A stretch of 64,000 bases of DNA from Novosphingobium terrae (GTDB lineage: Bacteria; Pseudomonadota; Alphaproteobacteria; Sphingomonadales; Sphingomonadaceae), in the NCBI RefSeq assembly GCF_017163935.1, contig NZ_JABVZR010000004.1:4554-68553 (forward strand). The letters run 5' to 3'. The position numbers were made by a program, and so were the translations under genes. This document shows, piece by piece, positions 9,316 through 17,655 of the stretch (within the stretch, counting starts at the first letter, position 1; each line of letters opens with the position of its first letter). The notes under the pieces were generated by a model. The model had not been told where the DNA came from and did not search any database. It saw nothing but the letters and a program-made list of their open reading frames with translations.

Positions 9316-9714
9316 ATGATATTCTTGCTTTTGGCGGCGGCAGTTGCTGCGCCGGTGCCCGCTACAGAACCTGTCCCCGCAGGTGTGGGGGCCGAAGTTG
9401 TTCCGAGCCAGGTTCCGACCGCAGACATTACTGTCATGGCGCCGGAAGCTTCGATTGTCGAAAAGTGGACGGCAGACCGTGGTGAATACCTGAGTGCGGT
9501 CCTGGGTCGCTGGGCCAAGCGGGCTGATTGGAAGCTCGTCTATGAAAGCGATGCTGATTACCGCCTTTCAGCTGATGGCGTAATCGAAGGCGATTTCAAG
9601 GGCGCCGTCTCTCGGCTCATCGGTGCGTACTCGCAGAACAAGCCCCTCCTTCGCATCCATTTCTACAACGGAAACAGCGTTCTGCGCGTGTGGGTCGAAA
9701 GGAGTGAGCCGTGA
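9316..9714 (+). CDS. TcpQ-like pilus assembly protein (PilL position)
   Basis: A 132-residue exported protein: a hydrophobic signal (MIFLLLAAAVAAPVPA), a Pro/Val-rich linker, then a C-terminal domain with the pattern W-K-L-V-Y-E-S followed by G-x-F-x-x-A that is typical of TcpQ / PilL C-terminal domains of type IVb pili. These act with the secretin in the periplasm. The ATG at 9316 follows GAGG by six bases; the GTG at 9304 lies before that site and is rejected. The stop overlaps the pilN start. Confidence 0.72.
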   Translation: MIFLLLAAAVAAPVPATEPVPAGVGAEVVPSQVPTADITVMAPEASIVEKWTADRGEYLSAVLGRWAKRADWKLVYESDADYRLSADGVIEGDFKGAVSRLIGAYSQNKPLLRIHFYNGNSVLRVWVERSEP

Positions 9715-11354
9715 AGCAGAGCATTTTGAACGGAAGCCTTGCCTCGCTGGTCGCCCTGTCGGTCGGCTTGGGCGGCTGTGCGGCGCAAAGGCATGCTGTC
9801 GCTGATATTTCGCATGCGAAGAAGACCGCTGAGGCGTTCGTGCAGGAAATGCCGGATGTGGACCCCAACAAGGGCAATCCTATCATCAGCCAAGACGACA
9901 ATCTCTATTTTGGGCGTGTTCTTGTGCGCCATCATCGTGGCGATCCGCTGCCTGCCAAGTTCGACCGGTTCATGGTCAGCGAGCGCGGGGAAGTTGATAT
10001 TCGCGGGTTTACGGCGCTGATCGAGAAGGCCACCGAAATCCCGATCGCTTTGAACCTCGCAAAGCCGCCCGTGACCACTGCTGCGCCTATGGCGCAACCC
10101 GGGCTCGGTATGCCCGTGACTACGATGGGCGCTGCGCGTGGCCTGACGATGCCCGTCCTTTGGGATGGCCCCCTTGCCGGGCTTCTCGATCAGGCCGCGG
10201 CGCGGTTTGGCGTTGATTGGGAATATCGCAATGGCGTGATCCAGATCGCTGATGAGCGCACTGAAACCTTCGTGATGCATGCGCTTCCGACCTCTTCCAG
10301 CCTCGATACACGTCTATCGACGCAATCTGGCGGATCAAACGGGGCGGGCAGCGCTGGCGGCGGTTCGACGGGCGCTAGCGGCGCAGGTGGCGGCAGCGGG
10401 GGCACCGACAATCAGGTTGCCGCCGCGAGCGCAATCCAATCGGGCCAGAAAGCGGCTGTTGACGTCTGGGCAGAGGTCAAGGCAGCCTTGACCGTGATCG
10501 TTGGTGATCGCGGTCGGTTTGCGGTCACGCCAGCAAATGGCACGATTACGGTCACCGGTTCGCCGGCAGTCATCCAGCAGGTTGCTGATTACGTCCATGC
10601 TCAGAATGCTATCCTTGAGCGGCAAGTGGCGGTTCGGGTTCGTGTTTACACCGTCAGTCTGACGGAAGGCGACGATACCGCTCTCCAGTTTAACCTTCAG
10701 CTCAAGACTGCCGCGCGCAATTTGGGGCTGAGCTGGGGGAGCCCCGGAACCGCGCCGACGAGCGCCACCGGTTCTTTCGCAGCGACGGTGCTGAGCAGCA
10801 CCAGCCCTCTTTCTGGCTCGGAACTTTTGGCCAAGGCGCTTTCCAGCGTGTCCAATACGTCTCTGATTTCCGAGCTGAACATGACGGCGCTGAACAATCG
10901 ACCTGTCAGCAAGCAGGACGTTCGCTCGCAGTCCTATGTGGCACAAACGGCGGTTACGAACGGACAATACACCAGCACCACCGAGCTTGTGCCTGGCACC
11001 CTTTCCACCGGGTTTGCCGTCACGCTGCTGCCGAGGATCATAAGCGAGAACAGGATTTTGATGGCCTACTCCATCAATCTCTCCAGCCTCGTAGCGCTCG
11101 ACAAGCAGACCAACGGCCAGACGTTCGTTCAGCTCCCGACCATCGACGTTTCCGGTGGAATGCAGGAGGCAATGCTGAAGAGCGGTCAGGTGCTGATGCT
11201 GATGGGCTATACATCGGACGGCGCCGCTGATGCCCGTCAGGGTACTGGAACGCCGTCGAATTTCCTTCTCGGCGGGACTCGTAGCGCGAGCACAATCCGG
11301 AAGCGCATCGTTGTGACGATGGAGCCGGTTATCACTTCGGAGGGCGGGGAGTGA
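9711..11354 (+). CDS. pilN: PilN outer-membrane secretin lipoprotein
   Basis: A 547-residue secretin of the IncI-type thin pilus. The signal peptide ends in a lipobox (LGGC at about residue 22), so the protein is lipidated. A Gly/Ser/Ala-rich spacer near residues 205-235 separates the N-terminal domains from the secretin core, which ends with MLKSGQVLMLMGYTSDG and an RIVVTMEPV strand. It should form the multimeric pore through which the pilus leaves. The start is a GTG with GGAG upstream, overlapping the previous stop (GTGA). The same GTGA coupling is used for pilO. Confidence 0.88.
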   Translation: MKQSILNGSLASLVALSVGLGGCAAQRHAVADISHAKKTAEAFVQEMPDVDPNKGNPIISQDDNLYFGRVLVRHHRGDPLPAKFDRFMVSERGEVDIRGFTALIEKATEIPIALNLAKPPVTTAAPMAQPGLGMPVTTMGAARGLTMPVLWDGPLAGLLDQAAARFGVDWEYRNGVIQIADERTETFVMHALPTSSSLDTRLSTQSGGSNGAGSAGGGSTGASGAGGGSGGTDNQVAAASAIQSGQKAAVDVWAEVKAALTVIVGDRGRFAVTPANGTITVTGSPAVIQQVADYVHAQNAILERQVAVRVRVYTVSLTEGDDTALQFNLQLKTAARNLGLSWGSPGTAPTSATGSFAATVLSSTSPLSGSELLAKALSSVSNTSLISELNMTALNNRPVSKQDVRSQSYVAQTAVTNGQYTSTTELVPGTLSTGFAVTLLPRIISENRILMAYSINLSSLVALDKQTNGQTFVQLPTIDVSGGMQEAMLKSGQVLMLMGYTSDGAADARQGTGTPSNFLLGGTRSASTIRKRIVVTMEPVITSEGGE

Positions 11355-12487
11355 GTTCCTTTGTCCGCCTTCCTAACGGCAAGCAGGCGCTTGTCGGCCT
11401 CGATTGGGATACCAATTCGCAGGGGTATGGCTCGACCGAGGCTCGCATGCGCGCGAAGGGTGCCAAGGCGAGCGGCTTCATCCTTCGGGGTGGCGATAAC
11501 GAGAACCTTGGCCTGGTCACGGATAACACCGTGCCTTCGGACGGGTGCATCTCGTTTGCCGCAGTAATGGCGGATGACCTTGGGGCCGACTGGTGCGGTG
11601 TTTTCCAGCTCGATGGGCAGTTTGTGTTTGTTGCCGTCGCGCATGGGTGTGTGCTGGCCGATGGTGACAGGATCTACCCGCATGAGGCTAGTGCAAAAGC
11701 GCGCCTTGAGCAGGAAAGCCGTATTTTCGATAAGGTGTACTGCCCCCTAAGCTGGGGGCGGGTGAATAGCCTCGACAGCGATGCTGCTTTCAAAGGAGCA
11801 GCATGGTCCACAGGCGCCCCGATTGTCGTTGTTCGGCAGGCGAAGAAGGTCAATCGGCAGCAAGTGTTGATCGGCGCCATTGCTCTTGCGGTCTTGTTTT
11901 CGGGTTACCAAGGCTGGCGGATCTATCAGGAGCGCAAGGAAGCTGAAGAGCTGGCGCGGCGGGCTCCCCCTCCGCCGCCTGTCGATCCTTGGGTGAACCG
12001 AGCGAGCACCATGCAGGCCGTTGATGCCTGTTTGGCTGCCCGAGAGGTGCTGAGTTCCACAAGCCATCAAGGATGGGATCTCAAGGCCCTGTCCTGCGAG
12101 TTCAACGGCACGGCGGCGAGAGTGGTCGGGACATTATCGCCTTACACGGCGAACGTGATTCAGCCAGTTTTGCCGCCTCAATTCGCCGCCAAGCTTGCGG
12201 CGGATGGCACCGTGATGGAGGCAACGGCGCAGCTGAAGCTGGCTGCCGTAAACCGTCGCGGTGAACGCCCCTCTGCCGCAGCAATCTTGGAAGCCAGGAA
12301 CATCCTGCTTGGCCAGCCCAAGCCAGCGACTTGGCGCCAGAACGGGCGTGTTGCCACCTTCGATCTTTCAACCTCGGCTCCCGTCCAAATGATCGGTGCC
12401 AGTTTGCAAAACATTCCAACCATTTCGATCGGCAAGATCGAGCTGACAGGGGAAAATTGGCGTGTCCAAGGCGACATTTACAACTGA
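11351..12487 (+). CDS. pilO: PilO pilus assembly protein
   Basis: A 378-residue protein with a GTG start overlapping the pilN stop. The N-terminal ~170 residues form a soluble domain, then one membrane helix (VLIGAIALAVLFSGYQGW, about 172-190) leads to a periplasmic part with a proline-rich hinge (APPPPPVDPW). This architecture matches PilO of R64-type thin pili, thought to join the inner-membrane platform to the secretin. The 3' end overlaps pilP by 26 bases. Confidence 0.8.
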   Translation: MSSFVRLPNGKQALVGLDWDTNSQGYGSTEARMRAKGAKASGFILRGGDNENLGLVTDNTVPSDGCISFAAVMADDLGADWCGVFQLDGQFVFVAVAHGCVLADGDRIYPHEASAKARLEQESRIFDKVYCPLSWGRVNSLDSDAAFKGAAWSTGAPIVVVRQAKKVNRQQVLIGAIALAVLFSGYQGWRIYQERKEAEELARRAPPPPPVDPWVNRASTMQAVDACLAAREVLSSTSHQGWDLKALSCEFNGTAARVVGTLSPYTANVIQPVLPPQFAAKLAADGTVMEATAQLKLAAVNRRGERPSAAAILEARNILLGQPKPATWRQNGRVATFDLSTSAPVQMIGASLQNIPTISIGKIELTGENWRVQGDIYN

Positions 12488-13079
12488 AGCTGCATTGCGA
12501 AAAGCCAAGCCTATGGCTTGGTTGGCTGGTGTCGCCATGCTGGCCGGCACTTGCGCATCAGCAGCACCCATCGGGCCTGCTACGCCTTCGACACCGACCG
12601 GTGTTGGGGCAGGGCCGATCGCTGGGCCGCAGGAGCAGCATGCTCCGGCAAGCACTGCCGAGCGACTGTATCGTCTCGACCAGTTGCGGGCGGACTTGGA
12701 AGAAGCGAAACTGCGAGCGCAGATCGCTAAGGCCAATCAGGAGGCCAAGGGGCAGGGGTCTACCGCTGCCGCCATGCCGCCAATTCCTGGCCTTGGTATG
12801 GGCGCCAGCCCTGCTCTGGGGCTCCTTCCTCCGCTTCCCACGACGAGCGCCCCAGCCCGTCCCAAGGGCGGGTTGGATACCCTTCCGGATGCTGCCCCCA
12901 CCGTTGAGGTCATGGAGACCTATGGCGTTGGCAAAGACCGGCAGGCCATTGTCAACATCGGGGGCGCCAAGCGCATCGTTCATGTTGGCGATCTGGTCAT
13001 GGGCGGAACGGTCGTTGCGATCGGCACTGCCAGCATCAGCGTTCGCGGCAGCCGAGGGCGGCTCACAACCTACAACTGA
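12462..13079 (+). CDS. pilP: PilP pilus assembly protein
   Basis: A 205-residue periplasmic protein with a signal-like hydrophobic segment (MAWLAGVAMLAGTCASA) after an 18-residue basic start. A coiled-coil stretch (about 65-95: YRLDQLRADLEEAKLRAQIA), a Pro/Ala-rich linker and a C-terminal beta domain (IVNIGGAKRIVHVGDLV) follow, as in PilP of IncI plasmids. The GTG at 12462 is used because AGGGGA precedes it. An internal ATG at 12513 would give just the signal peptide and is a real alternative. Confidence 0.78.
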   Translation: MSKATFTTEAALRKAKPMAWLAGVAMLAGTCASAAPIGPATPSTPTGVGAGPIAGPQEQHAPASTAERLYRLDQLRADLEEAKLRAQIAKANQEAKGQGSTAAAMPPIPGLGMGASPALGLLPPLPTTSAPARPKGGLDTLPDAAPTVEVMETYGVGKDRQAIVNIGGAKRIVHVGDLVMGGTVVAIGTASISVRGSRGRLTTYN

Positions 13080-13154
13080 TTGGCAGGCGCCCAGAGCGCC
13101 TGCCCATACCCCCAAAAATCAACTTTCTATCAACACGATGCTTTGGAGAGCAGC

Positions 13155-13889
13155 ATGAAGAATATCAAGAATTTCGCCCTGGCCGCTTCGGTCCTTCTGG
13201 CTGGCGCCGCTGTGCCTGCCTACGCGCAGGACGTGGCACAGGCCAGCTCGACCGACAGCGCCACCGTACAGGCGGCGGCGCCGCAGAGCGCCGCCGTGCA
13301 GCGCCCCAAGCTCGCCCGTTGGGGCATCGGCGTGACTGGCGGTTCGCTCGGCGTCGGCCCGGAAGTCAGCTATGCTTTGAATCGCCACCTTGCAGTGCGC
13401 GGCAACGTCACCTTCCTGTCCATCTCCGCTGACTTTTCCGGCGAGCAGAACTACCGGGGCACCGCCAACCTCGGCTCTGGTGGGCTGATGCTGGACTATC
13501 ATGTCGGTGGTGGCGGTTTCCGCCTCTCTGCAGGTGCCCGTATCGATGGCAACCGGGCCAAGCTGGTTGGCGCGCCGACCAGCACGATTGCCTTGAATGG
13601 CACCACCTACAGCCCGCAGCAGATCGGCACTCTTCACGCACGGGCTGATTTTGCCACTGTCGCGCCCACCGTTACCATCGGCTACGCTGGCACCCTCAAG
13701 CACGGCCTCAAGTTCGGCATCGAGGCGGGCGCAATGTTCAGCGGCAGCGCGCACATCAAGGATATCACTGCGAGCAATGGGGGCGTTGCTGCCGCCGATC
13801 TGGATGGTGAGCGCCAGCGCATTCAGGACCAGGTGAACGACTACAAGGTTTACCCGATCCTCCAGTTCTCGGTCGGCTACCGCTTCTAA
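13155..13889 (+). CDS. Outer-membrane beta-barrel protein inside the pil operon
   Basis: A 244-residue protein with a clear signal peptide (cleavage likely after VPAYA) and a body rich in alternating hydrophobic strands and glycines. It ends in VGYRF, the terminal Phe expected of an outer-membrane barrel. It looks like the small OmpA/OmpW-like barrels of 8 strands. It is not part of the R64 pil operon, where pilQ follows pilP directly. A good site (TTGGAGAG) precedes the ATG. A long hairpin follows before pilQ. It might anchor the pilus machinery or act in surface exclusion, but this is a guess. Confidence 0.75.
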   Translation: MKNIKNFALAASVLLAGAAVPAYAQDVAQASSTDSATVQAAAPQSAAVQRPKLARWGIGVTGGSLGVGPEVSYALNRHLAVRGNVTFLSISADFSGEQNYRGTANLGSGGLMLDYHVGGGGFRLSAGARIDGNRAKLVGAPTSTIALNGTTYSPQQIGTLHARADFATVAPTVTIGYAGTLKHGLKFGIEAGAMFSGSAHIKDITASNGGVAAADLDGERQRIQDQVNDYKVYPILQFSVGYRF

Positions 13890-13929
13890 GCACCGGCCCC
13901 GTCTGGCTTTCTACTCGCGGCCACTAAAC

Positions 13930-13952
13930 CCCCACCAGCTTTGCTGGTGGGG
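13930..13952 (+). terminator. Strong hairpin between the barrel gene and pilQ
   Basis: A perfect 10-bp stem, CCCCACCAGC at 13930-13939 and GCTGGTGGGG at 13943-13952, with a TTT loop. No T-run follows, so it may act as an RNA-stability or attenuation element rather than a full terminator. Confidence 0.55.
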
Positions 13953-13969
13953 TCCTCAAGGCAAATCGC

Positions 13970-15490
13970 ATGCAAAATCATCGAGACTATGTAGATCTTG
14001 CCACGGATGAGTGGCCGGGAGGCAGCGCAACCGTTTCATTTTTGGCGGTTTATAGCAGTGGCCACGCCCTGATCGTCCACGATCAGGCGCACAACAGCGA
14101 GGTACGCAAGCTACTCAAGCTTGTCGAAACGCGGTGGGATTTGACCCTTGAGCGCGAATATGTGCAGCTTGAGGACATCGCCAATGCCCGCCGCGATGGC
14201 CTTGCTGGGCGCCGTGGTGATGCCGACAGAGGCATGCAAGCAAGCATTCTCGATTTGATCGAGGCCGCGCACAATCTGAAATCCTCGGACATTCATATCG
14301 GTGTGGATGAGAAGATCACAACCGTTTCTATGCGGGTCGATGGTCTGCTGAAGCCTCACACCACCTGGACGGCCGACTTTGGCTTGCGCCTCTTGGGCGC
14401 TTCCTACGCAATGGCCGACATTGCGAACAAATCCTATTCACCAGCCCGCTTCCTCTCTGCCCGGCTTGCGCCTCGACAAGGGCGTGATGACTGGAATTTT
14501 CCAGCGGGTCTGGAGGCTGTCCGCATGCAGTTCAACCCGAAAGCATTTGGGCAGAATTATGCGGTCTTGCGTCTGCTCGACACGATCCAGAACCACACGA
14601 CGCTGGAGCAGCTGGGGTATGAAGAGGATCAGTTGCCCACGCTTCGCAATTTCGCGAGGCGTTACAAGGGGCTTTGCATTATCTCCGGCCCAACGGGATC
14701 GGGCAAGTCCACCTCGGTTTGCACGTTGCTCATGCGCCAGCGTGAGACGGAGGCTGCGGAGGGGCGTGCTAGATCCTGCTTCACCATTGAAGATCCGCCC
14801 GAGCGGCGGCTCCCTGGCGCACAGCAGCTTGTCGTACCCAACACGGACACCGACGAGGCCCGGCATGGTGCATTCGCGGATACGATCAAGGCCGCGCTTC
14901 GATCTGATCCTGAAATTCTGCTGATCGGGGAAATCCGCGACCAGATCACGGCATTGCTGACCTTGCAGGCCTCAATGACCGGTCACCAAGTCTACTCGAC
15001 CCTGCATTGCTCCACTGCCCATGCCATCCCCATGCGTCTGATCGACCTTGGAGCTGACCCGACTATCATTCTGAGCGGAGACGAATTGCAGGTTGCAGTT
15101 GCACAAATTTTGGCGGCGAAACTCTGTCCCCATTGCAAGGTTCCTCTCAGGGATGACCATAACAACCCGGATCTGAAGCTATTGCTCAGGGCGATCCCGC
15201 AAGGCGGATTTGTCGCAGGGAAGGGGTGTTCCGAGTGCAGGAACACGGGCGTCAAGGGCAGAACAGTGCTTGCCGAAGTGATCCGTACCGATGCCGATTA
15301 TCTGAGCGTGCTCAAAGACAAAGGGATCTTCGCTGCTCGCGAATTTACGCGGGCGCGGGGTGAACCCAGCATCGAGGACATTGCGATCCGCAAAGCGGCG
15401 CGCGGCGATATTAGCTGCAACGTGCTCCCTGAAATCATGGACCTTTCCACGCTCGCTAATCCGATTGTGGCCCTTGCAGAGGCTGGCTGA
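13970..15490 (+). CDS. pilQ: PilQ assembly ATPase (GspE/PilB family)
   Basis: A 506-residue secretion ATPase that powers pilus polymerisation. It has Walker A ISGPTGSGKSTS, an Asp/His box region (FTIEDPPE), Walker B EILLIGEIRD, a His-box STLHCSTAHAIP, and a four-Cys zinc site (CPHC with CSEC) typical of GspE/PilB enzymes. The start has only a weak AAGG nine bases upstream. The stop overlaps the pilR start (TGATG). Confidence 0.92.
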   Translation: MQNHRDYVDLATDEWPGGSATVSFLAVYSSGHALIVHDQAHNSEVRKLLKLVETRWDLTLEREYVQLEDIANARRDGLAGRRGDADRGMQASILDLIEAAHNLKSSDIHIGVDEKITTVSMRVDGLLKPHTTWTADFGLRLLGASYAMADIANKSYSPARFLSARLAPRQGRDDWNFPAGLEAVRMQFNPKAFGQNYAVLRLLDTIQNHTTLEQLGYEEDQLPTLRNFARRYKGLCIISGPTGSGKSTSVCTLLMRQRETEAAEGRARSCFTIEDPPERRLPGAQQLVVPNTDTDEARHGAFADTIKAALRSDPEILLIGEIRDQITALLTLQASMTGHQVYSTLHCSTAHAIPMRLIDLGADPTIILSGDELQVAVAQILAAKLCPHCKVPLRDDHNNPDLKLLLRAIPQGGFVAGKGCSECRNTGVKGRTVLAEVIRTDADYLSVLKDKGIFAAREFTRARGEPSIEDIAIRKAARGDISCNVLPEIMDLSTLANPIVALAEAG

Positions 15491-16611
15491 TGCTTTCCGA
15501 AACAATCCGCAAATTCCGTTCCTCTCTGGCAGAAAAATCAGGAGGAGAATTGGAGGTTAAGCTTGCCAAGCTTTACCTCATCGCGTTTCCGGCAACTCGG
15601 TACAAAATCTACAGTATGATGGCGCGGCTGTTGGATGCGGATATTGATTCCCGCACGGCACTCGATTTCATTTATGATGTTGTGTCGAACGATGGCCGCA
15701 ATCCGAACGAAATGGAATCCATCGCAGTTCGCCACTGGATTGCATCGCATCGCGAACATGGCCGCCTTTCGGAGGCGCTTCACGGGTGGGTTCCTACCAG
15801 TGAGGTTTTACTCCTCGAAGCAGGAGAGCGTTCGGGCAAGTTCCAGCAAGCTCTTACGGTCATGCTGCGGCTCAACGACAAGATGAGTTCGATACGAGGA
15901 ACCATCATCGGCAAACTGGCCTACCCGTCTGGCACCTTGCTTATGCTGTGCGGCGTGATCTACTTTTTGTCGATCAAGTTCATGCCGCCCATGATCGCCA
16001 TTAAGGGTGACAATGCGATGTGGATGGGTAGTGCCGCCCAGACCGTCGCATTTCTTACGTGGTCGGAGACTTGGATGGTCCCGACACTCGCTGGCTTCTT
16101 CGGCATCGTGGCGCTCATTTTCTTCACCTTGCCCAGATTCCGGGGTGGGTTGCGAGCGATGCTCGACCGGTTCCCGCCTTGGTCGGTCCATCGCTTCATC
16201 ACTGGAACTGGATTCCTCACCGCTACATTGGTGCTGATGGAGTCCGGGCGAGGATTGGTAGATTCTCTCGCACTCACCCGGCCCAACGCATCTCCATATC
16301 TGGCGTCCAAGATCGACAAGATTGAGGCGGAAATGCGTGAAGGCGCTGATTTCGGCGGTGCGCTCCTGGCGAGCGGCGAGAATTTTCCCGATCGCGAGCT
16401 GATCAAAGAGATTCAGATCTACGAGCGGATCGGTCGCCTTGATGAGGGGCTTTTGGCTGTTGTTGAACGGTGGATGGAAAGTGCCACCGCGAAGGTGAAC
16501 AGACAAATCACCCTCATGTCTAACTTAGTTCTCTTCTCAACTTTCGGGGTATTAGGTTTCGTATTTAACGGAATTTACGACATTATTTCTCAACTCAAGC
16601 AGGGATACTGA
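15490..16611 (+). CDS. pilR: PilR inner-membrane platform protein (GspF family)
   Basis: A 373-residue polytopic protein with three strong membrane segments (LAYPSGTLLMLCGVIYFL, LAGFFGIVALIFFTL and a C-terminal LVLFSTFGVLGFVF) separated by cytoplasmic helical repeats containing the GspF-like LLLEAGERSG signature. It forms the platform on which PilQ acts. The gene is coupled to pilQ by overlapping TGATG and is followed after one base by pilS. Confidence 0.9.
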   Translation: MLSETIRKFRSSLAEKSGGELEVKLAKLYLIAFPATRYKIYSMMARLLDADIDSRTALDFIYDVVSNDGRNPNEMESIAVRHWIASHREHGRLSEALHGWVPTSEVLLLEAGERSGKFQQALTVMLRLNDKMSSIRGTIIGKLAYPSGTLLMLCGVIYFLSIKFMPPMIAIKGDNAMWMGSAAQTVAFLTWSETWMVPTLAGFFGIVALIFFTLPRFRGGLRAMLDRFPPWSVHRFITGTGFLTATLVLMESGRGLVDSLALTRPNASPYLASKIDKIEAEMREGADFGGALLASGENFPDRELIKEIQIYERIGRLDEGLLAVVERWMESATAKVNRQITLMSNLVLFSTFGVLGFVFNGIYDIISQLKQGY

Positions 16612-16612
16612 T

Positions 16613-17200
16613 ATGAGTATCATTCAAAATGATGTGGCGGCCTGTGGCAATTCGGTCAGCATCGGAGGCTCTGTCCTTGCCGGTCTCCTGAAGCGTCATC
16701 GACAGGCTCAGGAAAGCCGCCAGTTCGGTGCTTCTCTTATTGAAGCGCTGCTATTCCTTCTGATCGTGGCTATTATCGCCATCGGCATTTTCGCGCTGTT
16801 TTCTAACAGCTGGTCAAGCTCGAAGGTTCAGACCGAAACTGGTTATCTCCAGTCCATCGTGTCTGCCACCCAGCAATTTTACGCCACGAACCGCGATTAC
16901 GGTAACGCCGATATCACCTCGGCCCTGATTACGACGAAGGCAGCGCCGGCGCCGACGATCGTCGGCAACACTCTGCGCAATAGCTGGGGTGGCACCATTA
17001 CCGTGGTGGGCAATGGCGACACTTTCACTGTTGCGACCACCAATATTCCCGCCAAGGAGTGCATCCAGCTCTCGCAGATCTCCATCAATCCCATCTCCGT
17101 CTCAATCAACGGAGGCGGTCAGACGCTTCCTTTGACCGCTGCGGCGGCAGCGTCGGCATGCTCCAGCACTACCAACACCATCTCCTGGAACATCCGATAA
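16613..17200 (+). CDS. pilS: PilS type IVb major prepilin
   Basis: A 195-residue prepilin with a long type IVb leader of 39 residues ending in Gly (SRQFG), then ASLIEALLFLLIVAIIAIGIF, with Glu at mature position 5 for assembly. Cleavage by the PilU-type peptidase at 19022 is expected. Two cysteines near the C-terminus (in KECIQLS and ASACSS) can form the disulphide loop of the type IVb pilins. It follows pilR with AGGGA as ribosome site, and its TAA overlaps the next ATG. Confidence 0.88.
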   Translation: MSIIQNDVAACGNSVSIGGSVLAGLLKRHRQAQESRQFGASLIEALLFLLIVAIIAIGIFALFSNSWSSSKVQTETGYLQSIVSATQQFYATNRDYGNADITSALITTKAAPAPTIVGNTLRNSWGGTITVVGNGDTFTVATTNIPAKECIQLSQISINPISVSINGGGQTLPLTAAAAASACSSTTNTISWNIR

Positions 17201-17655
17201 TGCAGATCCTCGGCATTCTAATCGCCCTTTTGGCGATCGGGATCGCCATCCCGTTTTCGGGAGGGGGGTATACCCCCTCCCGCATCGTCAGCTTTGATTA
17301 TCAGGCTGAACTCAACGTGAGCCTGATCGAGGCATTTTCAAGAGCTGCTTGGGCAGCGGGTCGCACCATGGGGCAAGGGCCTATCGACCGGTCTAGCATG
17401 GCCCTTCCAAGCGGTTTTGCGGACGACCCCAATCGCCCGTTCCAAGCATGGTCTGACGGTAGCTACATTTACGTTTGGTCAGCTAGCAATGACCCCACAT
17501 TGTTGAAGCCGAGTGCCCCATTCCCAGGGCTTCAGGCATCCGATGTTCAGGTTGGAATTGCTGGACCATCCTCGATTCAATGGCGCGACGGAAGCTCTGC
17601 GCCAAAGCCCGCCAACATTCCCGACAACTGCCTTGTCATAAGGATGCACTACTGA
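17200..17655 (+). CDS. PilM-like small membrane protein
   Basis: A 151-residue protein with one N-terminal membrane helix (MQILGILIALLAIGIAI) and a periplasmic domain. It lacks a prepilin cleavage site. The pattern of the body, with an Ala-rich helix followed by a W-x-D-G-S-Y-I-Y-V-W strand and a late Pro-x-N-C turn, resembles PilM of R64-type pilus operons, although there pilM lies near pilL. Start and stop both overlap their neighbours (TAATG, TGATG). Role unknown. Assignment is tentative. Confidence 0.6.
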   Translation: MQILGILIALLAIGIAIPFSGGGYTPSRIVSFDYQAELNVSLIEAFSRAAWAAGRTMGQGPIDRSSMALPSGFADDPNRPFQAWSDGSYIYVWSASNDPTLLKPSAPFPGLQASDVQVGIAGPSSIQWRDGSSAPKPANIPDNCLVIRMHY

